This document shows, one piece after another, positions 45,272-54,876 of a stretch of DNA of 64,000 nt (its first letter is position 1; each line of letters opens with the position of its first letter). Location: the NCBI RefSeq assembly GCF_030817655.1, contig NZ_JAUSZM010000003.1:62001-126000 (forward strand). Direction: 5' to 3'. A model generated the notes under the pieces. That model worked only from the letters and a program-made list of their open reading frames with translations, searched no databases and was not told the DNA's origin. The DNA comes from Streptomyces sp. V4I2. GTDB lineage: Bacteria; Actinomycetota; Actinomycetes; Streptomycetales; Streptomycetaceae. The translations under genes and the position numbers were made by a program.

Positions 45272-48200
45272 CTACTGCTGCTCGGTGTTGCGCCGGTTGG
45301 CGATCGTGTCGGTGGAGGTGGCTCCGGCCCAGACGCGGACGCTGTCGATCTTGCCGGGGAAGTAGCGCGCGGCAGCGCCGTTGATCTTCGCGCGGCCGAC
45401 CTCGAACGCTCCGCTGCCCTGCCAGGGGGCGGTGTAGGGCACGCCGTACTCGTCGCCCATCCGGGCGCTGTCGACGTAGAGCTTGAGGCCGCCGAGCTTG
45501 GAAGTGTCCTGGTCATCGACTTCCGCCTGGGCGTCGTAGACAACCGTCAGCATGACCGGGACACCCAGCTGAGCCGTCGTAAAGGCGGTGGACTCATTCT
45601 CGGTCCAGACCGCTCCGGTGCCGTCCTTGTCCGGGCGGCCGAATGTCCACCGTCCCTGGGTGCTCCCGGCCGGCTGCTCGTACCAGACGCCCCAGGAGGA
45701 CTGGCTCGTCCCCGACTGACCGAACACCTGCACCGCATACGACTTGCTCGTGTCGGCGAGCTTGGCAGGGTCCAGCGTCACCCAAGCGGTCGCGGTGAAC
45801 GAGCCGGAGTCATCGACGACCGGACCGGCGGCGGTGGCATACGCGCTGGTGCCGTTCAGGGCCATCGTCTGCGTGGTGGTGACCTCTTCGCCGATGTCCG
45901 GGTCGCCGGTGGTGAACTGGGCGAGAGCGGCCCCGTTGAGGGTGAGGTTCCGGCCGAAGCCGCTGGTGTCCTTCACCGTGGTGCCGGTCGCGTTGGCCAT
46001 GTCCGTGGCGTCCCACTTGGCGACGAGCGCCGGGACCGGGTCGCCGGCCGTGCCGTCGCTGAGGTCCTCGTCCTCCAGCCAAGCCGCGTGGGCGACTTCG
46101 GTGTCTGCGAGTGCCCGGGACCAGACCTGCACCTCGTCGATGGTTCCGGCGAAGTTCTCCTTGCCTGCCGCGGCGTGCCACAGCCGTCCGACCTGCAGCC
46201 CTCCGGAGGCCTTCCACGGGGTGGCGGTGAACTGCACCGGAGCACCCTGCGGGACGCCGTTGACGTACAGCTGAAGGGTCTGCGCCGCAGCGTCGTAGAC
46301 ACCGGCGAGGTGGGTCCAGGCGTTCAGGACCGGCGGCTTGGTGCCGATCGAGCGGACGATCGCGGGACTGGTGACGTCCGTCTCGTGGCGGTTGAAGATC
46401 CAGGCGTTGTAGGCCGTGGAGTAGTACAGCTGGAACCCGGAGGCGTTCGTGCCCGCCTGGGACAGGACGGTGTAGTTGACGTCTTTCTTGGCCAGGCGCG
46501 CCCATGCCGAGACGGTGAAGGACTTGGTGGTGTCCAGGACCGCGCCGGAGGTGGAGAGGTAGGCGCTCGTGCCGTTGAGCTTCGCCGCGCCGGAACCGTT
46601 GCGGGCCAGGGTGTCCCAGGTGGCCCCGGAGGAAGTCAGCGGGTGCTGGGTGGCGGTGGTGGAGTCGGTGAGGGCGTTGTCCAGGTGCCAGATCCCCGAG
46701 GGCTTCTCGGCACCCTTGACCAGGAAGCTGTAGTAGCCGGTGAGCGAGCTGTGGCTGGCCGCGTCGTAGGCGAAGACCTGGATGGTGTTCTCACCGGCCT
46801 GGTTGGGTGTGATCGTCTGGGTGGTGGCCGTGCCCTTGGCGACGGTGATCGGAGGGGAGAGCGCTCCGCTGTTCAGCTTCCACCTGAAGCTGACGACGTC
46901 CGACTGGATGCCGGCCGTGGTGGCGTTGGTGTCCGCGGGGGTGAAGGTGAACCTGCCCGGCGTGCCCACGCCGCCCGCGGCCGGGGCGGTCTCGGCCGGC
47001 TCGTAGACGCCGTCCGCGCTGGACACCACAGGAGGCGGCGGCGAGTCGGTGTCGACCCGGAAGTAGCACCAGGACGACCAGGACGAGTCCAGGACACCAC
47101 TGGCGCCACGGTCCGTCATGTAGTACGCCTGCGTCTTGACCCGCATCCGGTAGTCCGTCTGCGCCGGCAGCGTGCTGGTGGACGCGTCGCGGCTGGCGTT
47201 GTCGGCCACCCAGGCGCCGTCCGGGGAGGCCGCGTACCAGGCGCGGCTGGAGCCGTCGGCCTTCCACACCTCGAACATGGCGCGCAGCTGGGAGTTGGAG
47301 CCGTCGGCCGACTGCACCGTGGCGAGCATCTTCGGCGTGGTGTCGCTGGTGGCGAAGGGCAGCGTGGAGGCGTTGCAGGCCCGCCCGGTGGTGCCCTGCT
47401 GGACGCCGTACGAGGTCGGCTTGTCCGGGTAGGAGACGTAGGTCACCGACAGCTTGGCGTCGTTGCGGAAACGCGCCCAGGCGGCTGCGTCGGACTCGTC
47501 GTGCGCGGTCAGCGAGAAGGTGATCTGCGCCGCCTTGTTCGCGGCGTGGGAGGCGAGGGTCGTGGTGAGGTTCTCGTTCGTCTCCTCGCCCACGTTGTCG
47601 CTGAAGCGCACCCAGTTCGCCGGCTGCGACGGGCTGCACAGGGTGCCCCGCCCGTAGGCCACGTTCCGGTCGCCCATCAGGTCGTCCGCGGTGGGGCGGG
47701 TCGACCAGGTGGTGCTGGAGGAGATGCCCTTGTTCACGTGGCTGAGGTCGTACCAGTGCGGATCGCAGGTGAACGTCCACAGCTGGTACACCTCCATCGT
47801 CGCGTCCAGGATCTTCTTGCCGTGGATCGACGAGAGCGGGTACTCGAAGTACATGCGCTGGGTGTACGGGGTGTTGGCGCAGAGGTAGCCGGCGTAGTTG
47901 GAGCAGCGCCCCACGCCCTTGTCGCCGTCGAACTCCCAGTACTTGGTGCCGTTGGAGGCCAGCGCCGTCCAGTCGCCCAGCGCGATGCCCTTGGTCGGCG
48001 GGTCGATGTAGAGCGGGAAGACGGTGTCCTCGCCGTGCAGCAGCGCCGGATCGGGCGTGATCTCCAAGGTGGTGCCGGTGACCTTGAGCGGAAGCTCGGC
48101 CGCCGCGTCACCGCTGCCGGGGCCCTCCGAAGGGGCCGGCTCGCCCCCAGCGGCGGGAAGCGGGTCCGCCTCCGTCGCCTCCGGCTCGTCCTCGGCTTCT

Positions 48201-49090
48201 ACCGAAGAGGCAGCAGTGCGGGCGAGTTGGGTGGTGACGCCGGTCGTGGTGGTGCCCGTGTCCGGTGTGTCACCGGCCGAGTCCCACATCCGTCCTGCCG
48301 GGCTGTCGAAGACCGGGGTGCCGTCGCCGTCGCGCGCGACGAAGCCGCCGTCGGCCGTCGGGGCGATGTCCAGGCCGCCGGCGGAGAGGGTCATCCTGAT
48401 CGTTGCGAGCGCCGGATTCTGGGCCGCCTCCGCGGTCTTGACCACGAGCACCGAGGTGTAACCGGAGCTCAGCGCGGTCAGTTTCAGATCGACGTCCGGA
48501 AGAACTCCAGGGTAGGTGGCGGTGTCGCCGTCGAGCCGGGGCTCGGGCAGAGTGGTGGGCCAGCCGAGCTGCAGCTCGCGCCCCTCGTCCTCCAGCGTGA
48601 CCAGTCGGTCCCCGCCGCCGCCCGAGAAAGTGAGAACGGCCGTCGTATTCTTCGCCCGCACGGAGCCGTCGGCCTCGCGCACCAGGGTGGTGTCGATGGG
48701 GGCCCAGGTGCCGTCGTCCTTCCGGGCACGGACCGGAGCCGCGTTCATGTCCTGCGTGAAGGTGCCGTCCGGGTTGGCGAAGACCTGGGACGCCTCGGTG
48801 GTAGCCGCGTCCACGGCCACCCGCTCACCCGTCTCCGCCGCGAGAGCACTCGCCTGCGACTCAGGAGTCCTGTCAGCCGCGACCGAGGCCACCCCGTCAT
48901 CGGCGAGTGCCGGAGTCACCCCAGCCCCGACCACCGCGCCCCCCAGGAGCGCGCCGGCTAGCGCCCAACTCCCCACCGCCTGACGCCAGCCGTGCCGCCC
49001 TGTTTGCGTAAACACGCCCCCACCCGTCCCCTTTAGAATTTCTTTATAAGAAGCAGTGAGGATCATGTGATGATTGATCATGCCGGTCAA
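45272..49090 (-). CDS. Secreted LamG-domain protein (partner of the RHS toxin)
   Basis: This protein of up to 1272 residues has a signal peptide (SWALAGALLGGAVVGAGV, cleavage near ALADD) and a DNRLRE-like N-terminal beta domain. It has two LamG/jelly-roll domains near residues 795-1000 and 1010-1240 (repeated GLQVGRLWHAA and FEVGRAKING motifs). It stands directly upstream of the RHS gene; such LamG/RHS pairs are common in Streptomyces, probably for delivery or wall binding. The start is uncertain: ATG 49090, ATG 49066 or GTG 49015, the last placing the signal peptide closest to the N-terminus. Confidence 0.85.
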   Translation of the reverse strand: MTGMINHHMILTASYKEILKGTGGGVFTQTGRHGWRQAVGSWALAGALLGGAVVGAGVTPALADDGVASVAADRTPESQASALAAETGERVAVDAATTEASQVFANPDGTFTQDMNAAPVRARKDDGTWAPIDTTLVREADGSVRAKNTTAVLTFSGGGGDRLVTLEDEGRELQLGWPTTLPEPRLDGDTATYPGVLPDVDLKLTALSSGYTSVLVVKTAEAAQNPALATIRMTLSAGGLDIAPTADGGFVARDGDGTPVFDSPAGRMWDSAGDTPDTGTTTTGVTTQLARTAASSVEAEDEPEATEADPLPAAGGEPAPSEGPGSGDAAAELPLKVTGTTLEITPDPALLHGEDTVFPLYIDPPTKGIALGDWTALASNGTKYWEFDGDKGVGRCSNYAGYLCANTPYTQRMYFEYPLSSIHGKKILDATMEVYQLWTFTCDPHWYDLSHVNKGISSSTTWSTRPTADDLMGDRNVAYGRGTLCSPSQPANWVRFSDNVGEETNENLTTTLASHAANKAAQITFSLTAHDESDAAAWARFRNDAKLSVTYVSYPDKPTSYGVQQGTTGRACNASTLPFATSDTTPKMLATVQSADGSNSQLRAMFEVWKADGSSRAWYAASPDGAWVADNASRDASTSTLPAQTDYRMRVKTQAYYMTDRGASGVLDSSWSSWCYFRVDTDSPPPPVVSSADGVYEPAETAPAAGGVGTPGRFTFTPADTNATTAGIQSDVVSFRWKLNSGALSPPITVAKGTATTQTITPNQAGENTIQVFAYDAASHSSLTGYYSFLVKGAEKPSGIWHLDNALTDSTTATQHPLTSSGATWDTLARNGSGAAKLNGTSAYLSTSGAVLDTTKSFTVSAWARLAKKDVNYTVLSQAGTNASGFQLYYSTAYNAWIFNRHETDVTSPAIVRSIGTKPPVLNAWTHLAGVYDAAAQTLQLYVNGVPQGAPVQFTATPWKASGGLQVGRLWHAAAGKENFAGTIDEVQVWSRALADTEVAHAAWLEDEDLSDGTAGDPVPALVAKWDATDMANATGTTVKDTSGFGRNLTLNGAALAQFTTGDPDIGEEVTTTQTMALNGTSAYATAAGPVVDDSGSFTATAWVTLDPAKLADTSKSYAVQVFGQSGTSQSSWGVWYEQPAGSTQGRWTFGRPDKDGTGAVWTENESTAFTTAQLGVPVMLTVVYDAQAEVDDQDTSKLGGLKLYVDSARMGDEYGVPYTAPWQGSGAFEVGRAKINGAAARYFPGKIDSVRVWAGATSTDTIANRRNTEQQ

Positions 49091-49148
49091 TGGTGACGCA
49101 TATCACATTGACCTCTCTTCAACTTCGCAGAGATCATTCGTCGGTCGG

Positions 49149-49250
49149 AACCCTCTTCACCTGCTGCTTCGCCTGACCGGACATCCGGAATCCGCCCCGC
49201 TCTGGTGGCAGCTCGCCGTCGGCGCGGGCAGCCGGGCCGCCTCGGTTGGT
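49149..49250 (+). pseudogene. Scrap of the sigma-linked helical protein family
   Basis: The frame reads PLHLLLRLTGHPESAPLWWQ then LAVGAGSRAA, matching the WWWQFAAGAG region of the gene at 32576-33139. It is only about 35 codons long and lies between two unrelated genes. Confidence 0.4.
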
Positions 49251-49388
49251 GGCCCTCATGCCGCCTCCTAAAAAACTGATTCGCCCTTCTCCCAGCCGGG
49301 GCGTCTCTTCCAGCACCACGACGGCCTGCCAGCCGCCGGGTCCCAGCAGCCAGGTGGCGTGTAGCCATGCAATGGTCGTCCGGGCGAC

Positions 49389-50117
49389 TCAGCCGTGTTG
49401 GAGGGCCTTGAGGTCCTTCAACGTCAGCTCCTGGGTTCGGGTGGCCGCCTCGCTAGACACCCATCGCGCGATCTGAGGGTCCGGATCGGTGTCGTACCGA
49501 CCACCCCGTGCGGCCGTGTCCTTACCGTCCGAGGCGATGAGCCTGGTGATGTACCGGGCGAGCTCGGTTGGTCCTCCCCCGCCGTATCCAGTGCCGTAGC
49601 CGCCTGCCCTCGTCTCCGGCAGCAGGGACAGCAGACCGTTCTTCGTCCGGGTCCAGAAGGGCCCGGTCTGATCAATAATCAGCCGGTGGAAGTCATCGCC
49701 CGGACGTAGATCGAGCGGGGCGAAGGTGAGATGGGTCCACGTCTCGATGTTTCCGCCCACGGTGCGGTAGTGCCGCGCGACGACGGAAAGCCCGAACTCC
49801 TGGTCGATGAAGGTCTGATGGCAGACACAGCCTGATCCACCCACCGCTGAGGGGCTGTCCTTGTCGTCCCGTACGCATGCGTGGAACAGCTCGGGGATCT
49901 TCTCTGACGACACGAGCGTCGTGTGCAGGGTGTTCGGTTTGCACGGCTGGAGCCTGCTCAACCACTCCCGCACGTACGGTGACTCCTGCTCGATGGAGAC
50001 CATGCCGTTGAGTCCGGCGCTGGCGAACCCGTGCGCGGGCTCGGTATAGAGGACGAAGTGGGCCCACCCTCGAGCGGGGTCGTAGACCGGCTGTAAGTCG
50101 CTCGGCTTGTAGCTCAA
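49389..50117 (-). CDS. Hypothetical protein
   Basis: This 242-residue protein begins at TTG 50117, with AAGGAG 12 bp upstream; a longer frame to 50384 is GC-shadow-like before that point. I do not recognise it. It has no signal peptide. Notable parts are WAHFVLYTEPAHGFASAG, a CVCHQTF segment with paired cysteines and a histidine (possible metal site), and a C-terminal helical ELTLKDLKALQHG. It is followed by the helical-family scrap on the other strand. Confidence 0.62.
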   Translation of the reverse strand: MSYKPSDLQPVYDPARGWAHFVLYTEPAHGFASAGLNGMVSIEQESPYVREWLSRLQPCKPNTLHTTLVSSEKIPELFHACVRDDKDSPSAVGGSGCVCHQTFIDQEFGLSVVARHYRTVGGNIETWTHLTFAPLDLRPGDDFHRLIIDQTGPFWTRTKNGLLSLLPETRAGGYGTGYGGGGPTELARYITRLIASDGKDTAARGGRYDTDPDPQIARWVSSEAATRTQELTLKDLKALQHG

Positions 50118-50492
50118 CTGGCCATGCTCCTTGACGGGCCGTCCTCTTTGGCGAACTGGAATCGGCGGGCGAGACCCAAGCGATCTTCTACCGTCCGGCC
50201 GACCCGCCGGCTGACCCTCACCCCACTCTCCTCCGAGCGGGCCGACGCCCTCGCCGTCCATCTGGCCAGCCTCGGCCACACCCTCGCCGGCGTCACCGCG
50301 GACCACGACACCGCCACCGCATGCGCCGAAGCCCACGGCCGCTGCCTGCGGCGGGGCCGTCCCCTTGAGGGCGGTGACCGACACCTTCGAGCGGCGGGCG
50401 TTTGGTTCTCCGGTATGACCTTTCCACTCACACGAGCGGCACTCCGGGGAAACCGCTGATCACACCCCCTTCAAGGCGGCTACCAACGGCAC

Positions 50493-51152
50493 ATGGTCAA
50501 TGCTGTCCTGCGCGGCCTCGCGGCCGTTGCCCTCGCCGTCCTGCCCGCCACCGTCTCCACCCCTGCCCACGCCGCCGAGACCCTGCCCCTGGCCGAAGCC
50601 GTCGCCAGCCTGCCTGTGGCCACCGAGTCCCGTGACGGCTACAGCCGCGACAAGTTCCGTCACTGGAACACCGGCGACGACCCGGCCGACGGGTGTAACA
50701 CCCGCGCCGAGGTCCTCATCCATGAAGCGGTCGACCCGCCCGCAGTCGGCCCCGGCTGCCGTCTGAGCGGCGGGAGCTGGTTTTCGTATTACGACGCCAC
50801 CGTCGTGACGGCGGCGTCCGGTCTCGACATCGACCACATGGTGCCCCTCGCCGAAGCATGGGACAGCGGCGCATCGGCCTGGACCCCGCTGCGCCGGGAG
50901 GCGTACGCCAACGACCAGGGCGCCAAGCCATCGCTCGTCGCCGCCACCGCGCGCTCCAACCGCAGCAAGGCCGACCAAGACCCCGCCGAATGGCTGCCGC
51001 CCGCCGACGACGTGCACTGCCGGTACGCCGCCGAGTGGGTGGGCACCAAACTCCGCTGGGGCCTGGCGGTCGACGACGGCGAGCTGAGCGCGTTGGAGAA
51101 CGTCGCCGCGGGCTGCCCGGAGCAGACGGTGACGTACGAACCCGCTCCCTGA
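50493..51152 (+). CDS. Secreted HNH-family nuclease (GmrSD/DUF1524-like)
   Basis: This 219-residue protein has a signal peptide (LRGLAAVALAVLPATVSTPA, cleavage at AHAAE) and the DUF1524-type HNH signature DIDHMVPLAEAWDSGA, followed by the partner NRSKADQDPAEWLPP. In GmrSD this domain cuts DNA. Secreted single-domain forms are common in Streptomyces and are probably extracellular DNases. ATG 50493 is used. It is intact. Confidence 0.87.
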   Translation: MVNAVLRGLAAVALAVLPATVSTPAHAAETLPLAEAVASLPVATESRDGYSRDKFRHWNTGDDPADGCNTRAEVLIHEAVDPPAVGPGCRLSGGSWFSYYDATVVTAASGLDIDHMVPLAEAWDSGASAWTPLRREAYANDQGAKPSLVAATARSNRSKADQDPAEWLPPADDVHCRYAAEWVGTKLRWGLAVDDGELSALENVAAGCPEQTVTYEPAP

Positions 51153-51174
51153 CGTTGCATGGGTCTGCTGCCCG

Positions 51175-51313
51175 GCTGCCTCCGCGTTGGCCCGGCCTGC
51201 CAGGCAAGGCGGGCCACCCCGGAGCGGGGCAGGCGCGCGCTCGTGCCGTGCGAACGAGCAGGATCCATGGCCCGGAACACGGACATAGGAATCAGTCACA
51301 GTCGCCCGGGCCG
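51175..51313. repeat. 139-bp direct repeat, copy 1
   Basis: It is identical to 54738-54876 except for one base near the start (CGGCCTGCC against CGGGCTGCC). It lies 22 bp after the HNH nuclease stop. It contains small palindromes (CCCCGGAGCGGGG; CTCGT/ACGAG around a 9-nt loop). No coding potential I trust. Confidence 0.9.
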
Positions 51314-51760
51314 CCACCGCGCCGCCCTTCACCCCGCAGCTCGCGTGAAGGGCTGTACCAAGTGCGTTCGGTACGGACCAGCACAAACCCTACTGCCCTG
51401 TGGGAATCGCTATCACGCCACGGGCCCCGGGGGTTCAGAGACGTCCCCGAGGCCCGGCGTATGGAGTCGTGCTGTTCAACGACGGCACGCCAAAGGGAGT
51501 CACGCGTCGCGCCAACCGATCCCACGGCGAGTGACGGAAGGCTGCGCTCCGGTCCGCGCTGCGAGTGCGGGGTATCCCGGAGGAGATCCGTGCCATCCAG
51601 GCCTCACGAGCACCCCGGTGACCGAACCCTGTAGCTTCCGGCTTCAGCCGGGTATCGCACGGCAGCATAGCGAAAGCAAGGTTGCGTCCAGGGAAGTGGT
51701 GTACGGGTTCGTCCTGATCCGGGGGTTTGCTCCGGTATCAGGATGGTGCCCGCATAGATG
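51314..51760. other. Gene-poor stretch after repeat copy 1
   Basis: I see no supported gene. The only structure noticed is a run of short GC palindromes. Confidence 0.4.
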
Positions 51761-51909
51761 CATGGGCTTCACCGCCGCAGAAGCCGCTGAAGTGATGGGC
51801 AACGAGGAAGCCACCGTCCGCTCCCAACTCCGCACCGGCCGCCGACGCTTGGCCACCCTGCTCAAACTCCGCTGCCCGGAGCACCCCGACGGGAAGAACC
51901 GCTCATGAC
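51761..51909 (+). pseudogene. Sigma-70-like region 4 remnant
   Basis: About 48 codons, MGFTAAEAAEVMGNEEATVR then SQLRTGRRRLATLLK, correspond to the HTH of region 4 and the end of an ECF-type sigma factor or sigma-like regulator. Everything upstream is missing. Its stop overlaps the next gene by ATGA, preserving the original operon end. Confidence 0.72.
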
Positions 51910-52358
51910 CCCGCTGCCGTCCGACCACCGCACCATCGACGACCCCTGACGCCGACAGCCACCTCGATGAGTTCATCGCCAGCCAGTACGCCGACAAGAC
52001 CGGCGCCCTCGTCTTCGCCTGCCTGCTCCACCTTGCCGACGACTCAAACGGCGCCCGCTTCTGGTGGCGCTTCGCCGCCGGCTTGGAACATCAGGTCGCC
52101 GAATACTGCCTCTTCCTCGAACACGCCCACAGCGGGGAGTACCACGACGCCGACTACTGGCGCACCCAACTACTGCGCCACCACTTTGAACCCACCTGCC
52201 TGTGCGGCGACCGCACCACCGCCCCCCTGATCCACCCGCCACAGCTCGACCAGATCCACCCCTACATCACCCGCCAACACCACCCCGAAATCGGCACGGT
52301 CCCCCTCCCCCAGCCATCCCTCGTTGAGCAACTGCGCCACCTCACCTCCCCATTGTGA
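51906..52358 (+). pseudogene. Sigma-linked helical protein, broken by a nonsense codon
   Basis: ATG 51906 overlaps the sigma-stub stop. The frame reads MTPLPSDHRTIDDP, then TGA (51948-51950), then continues open in the same frame: HLDEFIASQYADK, ALVFACLLHLADDSNGARFW, EYCLFLEHAHSG, to 52358. One point mutation in codon 15 therefore kills it. It is related to the intact gene at 32576-33139. Re-initiation at an internal start (TTG 52083) is conceivable but would remove half the domain. Confidence 0.75.
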
Positions 52359-53077
52359 GCTCGGACCAGCCGACCGTCCGAAGCGCCCGTACGGACGAAG
52401 GCAGCCCGGCCCTCGGTGCCAGCAACGCGGCGCCGAGGGCGGTGAGGGCTCTCTGCCGTGCGCCGGCCACCAGGCGGCAGACTTCGCGCGGAACCTGCAG
52501 ACGACTGCCGCCTACGAGCGGTCAGGCAACCGGAGTGGGCGGCGGCAGCGGAATCTCATCCAGCCTCAGCCACCGCTCCCGGCCGTGGGAGAAGGCTGTC
52601 TTGTCCGAGACGCTCGTCCGCTGCCCCGACGTCCCCGTCACGGTCACCCTCGTCGGCTGACACGACACCCCAACGCCGCGCCCTGACCGACTTCGTGCGG
52701 CACCGGGGCGCGGCGAGAGACGGCATGACTCCCCTACCGGCCCAGGGCCGCATGCCAAGGCTTATCCCGTCATGCGGCCGATTCCAGTCACAACCCTGTT
52801 GCATGGCCGAATCCAGTGCCATCCTGTGACCGCGGTGATCCTCTTTCCCCCCAGGCGGAGGCCCCCGCCCCTGGCCCCCGTCCGTGTGCTGTCACCTGGG
52901 CGGGGCCGCGCCGCCCCTCCCGGCCCTCCCCACGGGAGGGCCGACGGCTGCGCAGACCCCCCACCAGGTGCACCCTCTACACGCTTGCCTCGCCGATGCG
53001 GCGCTTGGCCCGCTTGACCTGGCGCAGCAGCAGCTCCGCATTCGCCCTGTATAGAGAGGCGTCGGCATCAGCCAGGG
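52359..53077. other. Gene-poor stretch with one hairpin
   Basis: I find no supported gene. A perfect 9-bp stem with 3-nt loop (GGCCCTCCC 52922-52930, GGGAGGGCC 52934-52942) is the only clear structure. It could be a terminator left from a lost gene. Confidence 0.45.
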
Positions 53078-53555
53078 ATGGACAAGCCAGTACAGATCCT
53101 CACTCAGCACGGCGCTTCGGGCAGCAGCTGGACGACCCGACCCAAGGGCTGCGCGACCCAGCGAAGAGTATCGGACCCCCACCGAGGAGGAATGGGACGC
53201 TTTCCTCGCGCACTTCGAGAAACGCAAGGTCTCCATCGGCACCTGCGGTCGTGCCTTTTCAAGCCCTTGTGTTCATGAACACGCTTGTGTTCGTTGCTCG
53301 CTCCTTCGGCCGGACCCGGCCCAGCGCGGCCGATTGGAGGAGATCCGCGACAACCTCCTCGCCCGCATCGCCGAGGCCGAGCGCGAAGGCTGGCTCGGGG
53401 AGGTCGAAGGGCTCAGGGTCAGCCTGGCTGGCGCCATAGACAAGCTCGCCCAGGTCGACGCACTAGCCGAGAGACAGTCGGCTGCGGTCCAGCTCGGCAT
53501 GCCGGGCTTCAGCCGGTCCAGAGGAATCGCTGGGACGCCGAGACCAACGTCATGA
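53078..53555 (+). pseudogene. C-terminal remnant of a site-specific (tyrosine) integrase
   Basis: The frame gives QQLDDPTQGLRDPA, shifts by one base near 53160, then continues YRTPTEEEWDAFLAHFEKRK, CGRAFSSPCVHEHACVRC, and RLEEIRDNLLARIAEAEREG. I recognise this as the cysteine-rich tail of Streptomyces integrases carried by mobile islands. The catalytic R-H-R-Y domain is gone. Confidence 0.75.
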
Positions 53556-53584
53556 TCGAAGCCAGAGACGAGCGAAGACGAGGA

Positions 53585-53860
53585 TCAAAACGGAATCGAC
53601 AGCCCGGCCTCGCGCAGCTGGGAGAGGGCTGTGGACATGCACTGCTGCACCGTCCTCCCATCAGCACGCATGCCATGCTCCAAGGGACCGCCGCTGGCTG
53701 CGAACGTCCACGCCGGCGTGCTGTCAGCCACCCTCTCGGCGTCAATCCTGATCATGGCATTCACGCCCTGCTCACCAAGCCATTCCAGGATGAGGAGTGT
53801 CACGTCCTCGATGCCACCATCCTGGTCGATCTTTGGCCAGCGGCCCTGGCTTCCTGTCAT
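53585..53860 (-). CDS. Small hypothetical protein
   Basis: This 91-residue protein starts at ATG 53860. It has a helix-strand pattern with VTLLILEWLGEQGVNAMIRI and WTFAASGGPL, ending ALSQLREAGLSIPF. There is no signal peptide, the family is unknown, and codon bias is normal. It may be an immunity-like or single-domain accessory protein; it lies next to a DUF6000-like gene on the same strand, 59 bp downstream of it. Confidence 0.55.
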   Translation of the reverse strand: MTGSQGRWPKIDQDGGIEDVTLLILEWLGEQGVNAMIRIDAERVADSTPAWTFAASGGPLEHGMRADGRTVQQCMSTALSQLREAGLSIPF

Positions 53861-53919
53861 TGCCCAGACTCTACCGAGGGGTCCGAAGCAGTCGGCGTCC
53901 AGCGGTCAGGCCGGGAGGA

Positions 53920-54543
53920 TCAGGGCCTGGTTTTCATTCTGACGAAGAGTTCAGCGCACTCGCTGGCGAAAGAACAGAGTTGGTCTACGACCTGCTGGTA
54001 CTCCTGCGGATCCCGCACCATGTTCGACGTGGCATCGGTCCACTGCTGCCACAGGCCACCGGCGGCAAGGTATCGGGATGCTCGCTCGGTCCCAAGGACG
54101 GCATCGAGGTGAAGCAGTGTGCTGAGAGCAAAGGTCTGGTCGTAGACGAGGTCAGGTTGAGGCAAGTAGCGATCAAGGTATCTGCAGACCAGATCGGCGT
54201 CCGCGCTGGTGCCGAAAGTGGCAAGAGTGATGCAGTAGGACCCGCCGTAGGGGCCTCCGCTGGCCAGCAAGAGTTCGCCGATGCGGCTGCGGAACTCGGT
54301 CCTGCCAGCCACGGCAACCAGCCAGGAGGCAGTCTTACGCTCTCGCCAACCGCCTTCGAAAAGGATGCCGAGCTCAGCGGGAGTGATCTCCCCGGCAGCC
54401 TCGACCAGCTCCCTCATGAAAAGGTCGCGCTCAGGCCCGCTCAACCGCAGCGAGCTTCCACCCAACCGCAGGTACCGCTGGCCGGGCGTGACGAATCGTC
54501 GGACCAGGTCCATGAGCTCCGGGTCGGTGTTGGCATAGCGCAT
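53920..54543 (-). CDS. DUF6000-like hypothetical protein
   Basis: This 207-residue helical protein starts at ATG 54543; the frame before it (to 54597) has no family character. Segments GQRYLRLGGSSLRL, WLVAVAGRTEFRSRIGELL, YCITLATFGTSADADLV and RYLDRYLPQPD match what I recall of DUF6000, possibly HEAT-like. Function unknown. It is intact. Confidence 0.68.
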   Translation of the reverse strand: MRYANTDPELMDLVRRFVTPGQRYLRLGGSSLRLSGPERDLFMRELVEAAGEITPAELGILFEGGWRERKTASWLVAVAGRTEFRSRIGELLLASGGPYGGSYCITLATFGTSADADLVCRYLDRYLPQPDLVYDQTFALSTLLHLDAVLGTERASRYLAAGGLWQQWTDATSNMVRDPQEYQQVVDQLCSFASECAELFVRMKTRP

Positions 54544-54623
54544 GGCTGCATCTTTGCCGGGCGAGGACGCAGCTGTCAGCGGTTTACCCAGGGGCACCGA
54601 GTAGCGATCGCTAGTTCAGAGAA

Positions 54624-54737
54624 GCCTGCATCCGCTGCCCCATGCTCCACGTCGACCCGAAGATGCTCGACCGCCTGGCAGAGATCGAGTCCGATCTCCT
54701 CGGCCGCCGCGAGCGCGCCGAAACCGAAAGCTGGCTC
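54624..54737 (+). pseudogene. Second integrase C-terminal scrap
   Basis: The reading frame ACIRCPMLHVDPKMLDRLAE then IESDLLGRRERAETESWLA matches the cysteine-rich tail of actinobacterial integrases of another subtype. It is cut exactly where the 139-bp repeat begins (54738). Confidence 0.65.
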
Positions 54738-54876
54738 GCTGCCTCCGCGTTGGCCCGGGCTGCCAGGCAAGGCGGGCCACCCCGGAGCGGGGCAGGCGCG
54801 CGCTCGTGCCGTGCGAACGAGCAGGATCCATGGCCCGGAACACGGACATAGGAATCAGTCACAGTCGCCCGGGCCG
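54738..54876. repeat. 139-bp direct repeat, copy 2
   Basis: This is the second copy of the 51175-51313 repeat, in the same orientation, 3.56 kb downstream. It abuts the integrase scrap at its left end, suggesting insertion or recombination at that point. Confidence 0.9.

Noticed and set aside
50124..50459. 111-codon frame on the plus strand between two genes
   Set aside because: It overlaps the upstream region of the 49389-50117 gene and shows no family signs; likely a GC shadow.
51240..51760. Possible group II intron starting at a GTGCCGTGCG-like sequence
   Set aside because: No domain V hairpin, no reverse transcriptase and no AY 3' end could be found.
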